A stretch of 7,854 nucleotides of DNA from Methanomicrobiales archaeon (GTDB lineage Archaea; Halobacteriota; Methanomicrobia; Methanomicrobiales; Methanoculleaceae). Under the pieces are notes generated by a model. The model was not told the origin of the DNA, searched no databases, and saw only the letters and a program-made list of their open reading frames with translations. A program made the position numbers and the translations under genes. Below, piece by piece: positions 5,792 through 7,854 of the stretch. Location of the stretch: contig JAAZGM010000189.1 of NCBI GenBank assembly GCA_012511245.1, forward strand, positions 1-7,854, given 5' to 3'. Within the stretch, counting starts at the first letter, position 1. Each line of letters begins with the position of its first letter.

Positions 5792-6823
5792 ATGATCGAT
5801 CTGACAACACCGCTTCTTGCGATCGACGTCGGCAGGGGCACCCAGGACATCCTGGTCTACGAACCCGGCCGATCGATCGAGAACAGCATCAAACTGGTCC
5901 TCCCCTCACCAACCGTGGTGGTCGCGGAGAGAATCCGGCAGGCAACCCGGGCAGGGCGCCCGATCTTTCTCGACGGGCACCTGATGGGCGGCGGCGCGAA
6001 CACCGGCGCGATACGAAAGCACCTCTCAGCAGGGTTGCCGGTCTACGCAACGCCGGAGGCCGCCCTGACCCTCCACGATGATCCAGAGCGGGTGCGGGCG
6101 CTTGGTGTCGAGATCCGCACCACTCCGCCACCGGATGCAGTAACCGTCCGGACAACCGACTACATGGAACAGGAACTCCGCACAGCACTCTCCCTCTTCG
6201 ACGTGGACTACCCCGAGAACGTCGCGATCGCAGTTCAGGATCACGGCCACTCGCCGCACCGGAGCAACCGCATCCACCGGTTTGAATTGATGCGCGAACA
6301 GCTCAACGCCGGGGATTGGGATATCCTCTCGCTCGTGAACGACCCCCCGCTTGCCGATATGACACGGATACAGGCCGTCCGGCAGCAGGCACCGGGAGCG
6401 CTCGCCACCGATACCGGGCCGGTCGCCCTCATCGGGGCGCTCTGTGACCGGCGGGTGCGGGAGATGGCGAAGGAGGGGGTGACCCTCGTCAACGCAGGGA
6501 ACGGGCACACCCTCTGCTTCACCCTGAAAGGGAGAGAGATCTACGGGCTTTTTGAGCACCACACCGGCGCACTCGACCCCGAAAAACTGCTGCACTACAT
6601 CCGGCGGCTCGCCGACGGCACCCTGACATCGGAAGAGATCTTCGATGACGGCGGCCACGGAGCAGCGGTCAGAAAACCGCTTGAGACCGAGAAGATCGTC
6701 ATCACGGGTCCAAACCGGCTCCGGCTGCTCCCGGAGGCATACCAGGCGGCGCCCTTCGGGGATATGATGCTCTCGGGATGTTTCGGGCTTGCATATCTCT
6801 GGAAGGTGTTTCGGGAGGGGTGA
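5792..6823 (+). CDS. DUF1786 family protein, actin/ASKHA-like ATPase fold, function unknown
   Basis: A 343-aa protein. Near its N terminus is LLAIDVGRGTQDILVY (Asp12, Gly14, Gly16, Thr17), the phosphate-1 motif of actin/Hsp70/sugar-kinase folds. A second phosphate-type loop, VTLVNAGNGHTLCF, lies at about residues 231-243, and a Gly-rich stretch FLDGHLMGGGANTG comes early. A His-rich loop DHGHSPH (from residue 150) could bind metal or nucleotide. Pfam labels this archaeal family a putative pyruvate formate-lyase activating enzyme. However, no CxxxCxxC radical-SAM cluster is present and the only cysteines are isolated, so that label is not supported here. ATP binding is inferred from motifs; the substrate is unknown. 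The gene starts 86 nt after nrdD, beyond an oligo-T tract, and ends 8 nt from the convergent gene. An alternative start at 5762 would add 10 residues. Confidence 0.8.
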   Translation: MIDLTTPLLAIDVGRGTQDILVYEPGRSIENSIKLVLPSPTVVVAERIRQATRAGRPIFLDGHLMGGGANTGAIRKHLSAGLPVYATPEAALTLHDDPERVRALGVEIRTTPPPDAVTVRTTDYMEQELRTALSLFDVDYPENVAIAVQDHGHSPHRSNRIHRFELMREQLNAGDWDILSLVNDPPLADMTRIQAVRQQAPGALATDTGPVALIGALCDRRVREMAKEGVTLVNAGNGHTLCFTLKGREIYGLFEHHTGALDPEKLLHYIRRLADGTLTSEEIFDDGGHGAAVRKPLETEKIVITGPNRLRLLPEAYQAAPFGDMMLSGCFGLAYLWKVFREG

Positions 6824-6831
6824 ACTCCTCT

Positions 6832-7854
6832 CTACGTGGGTGAAACCCCGAACAGCCCCTGGAAGAACCTTATGAACATATCGAGTATCGACGGCGAGGA
6901 TGCAGATTGTCCTCCCGCCCCCCCTCCTTCCAGATCGTAAACAGCCGCTACATCCTCACTCCCAAGACCGCTTGCGATCGCAAGGTGTCTGGTCGCCGTG
7001 GCAACGATCGTATCATGAGCAACACCCCGTGCCCATGCTCCAGGCATCGTCTCGGACGGACGCAGTGCCGAGTCCGCAGTGCCGGTAAGAGCGTAGAGCC
7101 CGGGCAGCGGGGATCCCTCCGGCATAACGGAACGGTCTTCCGGCCTGACGGTGATCACCGGATCGGAAACACCCATTGAAGGCACTTCCTGGCCGTCGAC
7201 ACAAGCGTATGCCCTGAACGAGAAGATATCCGGGTTCGACGTCAGACTGGTGAGCAACCGCTCTTCAGAGAGGGTGAGGTCGGAAAGCGCCAGCCTCCCG
7301 GTGCAGGTGAGAACCGAGAATTCCCAGACTGCACGCTCCCCATCCCGAAGAGACGCGGGGCTGCGGGTCCGGGTGATCTCGTAGACCCCGGTCTCGGCCG
7401 GCGGCGGGACCAGAACGACATAAGCAGGACTCCCCTCCGTGACCGACACGTTCTGCGCCTCCACCGTCACAGTGACGGTGAACGTCTCCCCCTCAAATGC
7501 CACCCGTGGATGCCGGCCGCCAAGACGCATGGCGGTATCAAGGAGCCAGTCAAGGTTTGCGATCTCAACCCCGTCCCGGGTGAGGGCGACATTCTCGGGT
7601 GTCCGGTCAAGGAGCACACCGATACCCCTGACGGAGAGGCCGTCGATCGGTACAACGGGACTGGATGATGTCACCGGCACACTTCCCCCGGTGGTATACG
7701 GCGAGACGGGGTTGACGAGCTGGTGACCGCCCTGGACGAGCGGACTGTCGTGAGAATAGTGCGCTTTTGCCATCGTCGCTTCTGGCCGCGGCGGGGCAAA
7801 CCGTTCAAGGGTCGGTTCCGGGCTCGGATCCTCCTCATCGTCGTCGCCGAAGTC
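6832..7854 (-). CDS. Hypothetical protein, C-terminal part: acidic Pro-rich linker, beta-rich Ig-like region, amphipathic C-terminal helix
   Basis: The minus-strand frame is open from the right edge to a TAG at 6834-6832, so at least 340 residues of a longer protein are seen. The visible N-terminal part is acidic and Pro-rich (DFGDDDEEDPSPEPTLERF), looking like an interdomain linker. An ATG at 7773-7771 follows but has no ribosome binding site, so it is probably internal. Next comes a Ser/Thr/Pro-rich stretch with little predicted structure, then ANLDWLLDTAMRLGG. A long alternating beta pattern follows (GETFTVTVTVEAQNVSV, YVVLVPPP, AVWEFSVLTC), typical of Ig-like or adhesin-type sandwiches. 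The tail is SSPSILDMFIRFFQGLFGV, an amphipathic helix ending 3 residues later. No transmembrane span or catalytic motif is visible. I do not recognise the family; a surface or multi-domain structural protein is possible. It converges on the DUF1786 gene with an 8-bp gap. Confidence 0.72.
   Translation of the reverse strand, partial: DFGDDDEEDPSPEPTLERFAPPRPEATMAKAHYSHDSPLVQGGHQLVNPVSPYTTGGSVPVTSSSPVVPIDGLSVRGIGVLLDRTPENVALTRDGVEIANLDWLLDTAMRLGGRHPRVAFEGETFTVTVTVEAQNVSVTEGSPAYVVLVPPPAETGVYEITRTRSPASLRDGERAVWEFSVLTCTGRLALSDLTLSEERLLTSLTSNPDIFSFRAYACVDGQEVPSMGVSDPVITVRPEDRSVMPEGSPLPGLYALTGTADSALRPSETMPGAWARGVAHDTIVATATRHLAIASGLGSEDVAAVYDLEGGGAGGQSASSPSILDMFIRFFQGLFGVSPT

Noticed and set aside
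6026..6658. Minus-strand open frame of 210 codons within the DUF1786 gene
   Set aside because: It is antisense to a gene with clear ASKHA motifs and shows no motif of its own.
1..7854. CRISPR arrays, tRNA or rRNA genes, insertion sequences
   Set aside because: No regularly spaced repeats, cloverleaf-type sequences, transposase motifs or terminal inverted repeats were seen; the only mobile elements supported are the inteins.

Overview
The window looks like chromosomal DNA from a GC-rich euryarchaeal methanogen, most plausibly Methanomicrobiales (Methanoculleus-like). That is an inference from archaeal-type families (ThpR phosphodiesterase, archaeal NrdD, DUF1786), a TATA-type promoter, an oligo-T terminator and the high-GC codon use. 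No taxonomic marker is present.

Layout, left to right. (1) The 5' part of a minus-strand RNA 2',3'-cyclic phosphodiesterase gene (thpR) runs off the left edge. (2) A divergent intergenic region of about 200 bp carries a TATA box and a small palindrome. (3) A plus-strand two-gene unit follows: a small CPNC redoxin (NrdH/glutaredoxin-like), whose stop overlaps by ATGA the start of a 1673-codon anaerobic (class III) ribonucleotide reductase gene, nrdD. (4) nrdD is interrupted in frame by two inteins, at 1236-2669 and 3357-4748. Each sits immediately before a cysteine of a conserved NrdD block. The exteins join to a protein of about 731 aa with an N-terminal ATP-cone. (5) After an oligo-T stretch comes a DUF1786 gene (actin/ASKHA-like ATPase fold). 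(6) A convergent minus-strand gene follows, the C-terminal part of a larger protein with an acidic Pro-rich linker and a beta-rich, Ig-like region. It runs off the right edge.

Functionally, redoxin and NrdD form a sensible pair: the redoxin can supply reducing equivalents for the disulfide formed in each NrdD turnover, as described for Methanosarcina class III RNR. The activase NrdG is not in the window.

The most striking points concern nrdD. The reading frame ends just after the conserved IGYFAFT block and lacks the zinc-cysteine pairs and the glycyl-radical (GY) loop expected at the C terminus. A piece resembling the extreme C-terminal GKxQE tail survives in the +1 frame. The two inteins also appear to be at different stages of decay: intein 1 keeps both LAGLIDADG acidic residues, while intein 2 has lost both and has Gly instead of His before its terminal Asn.
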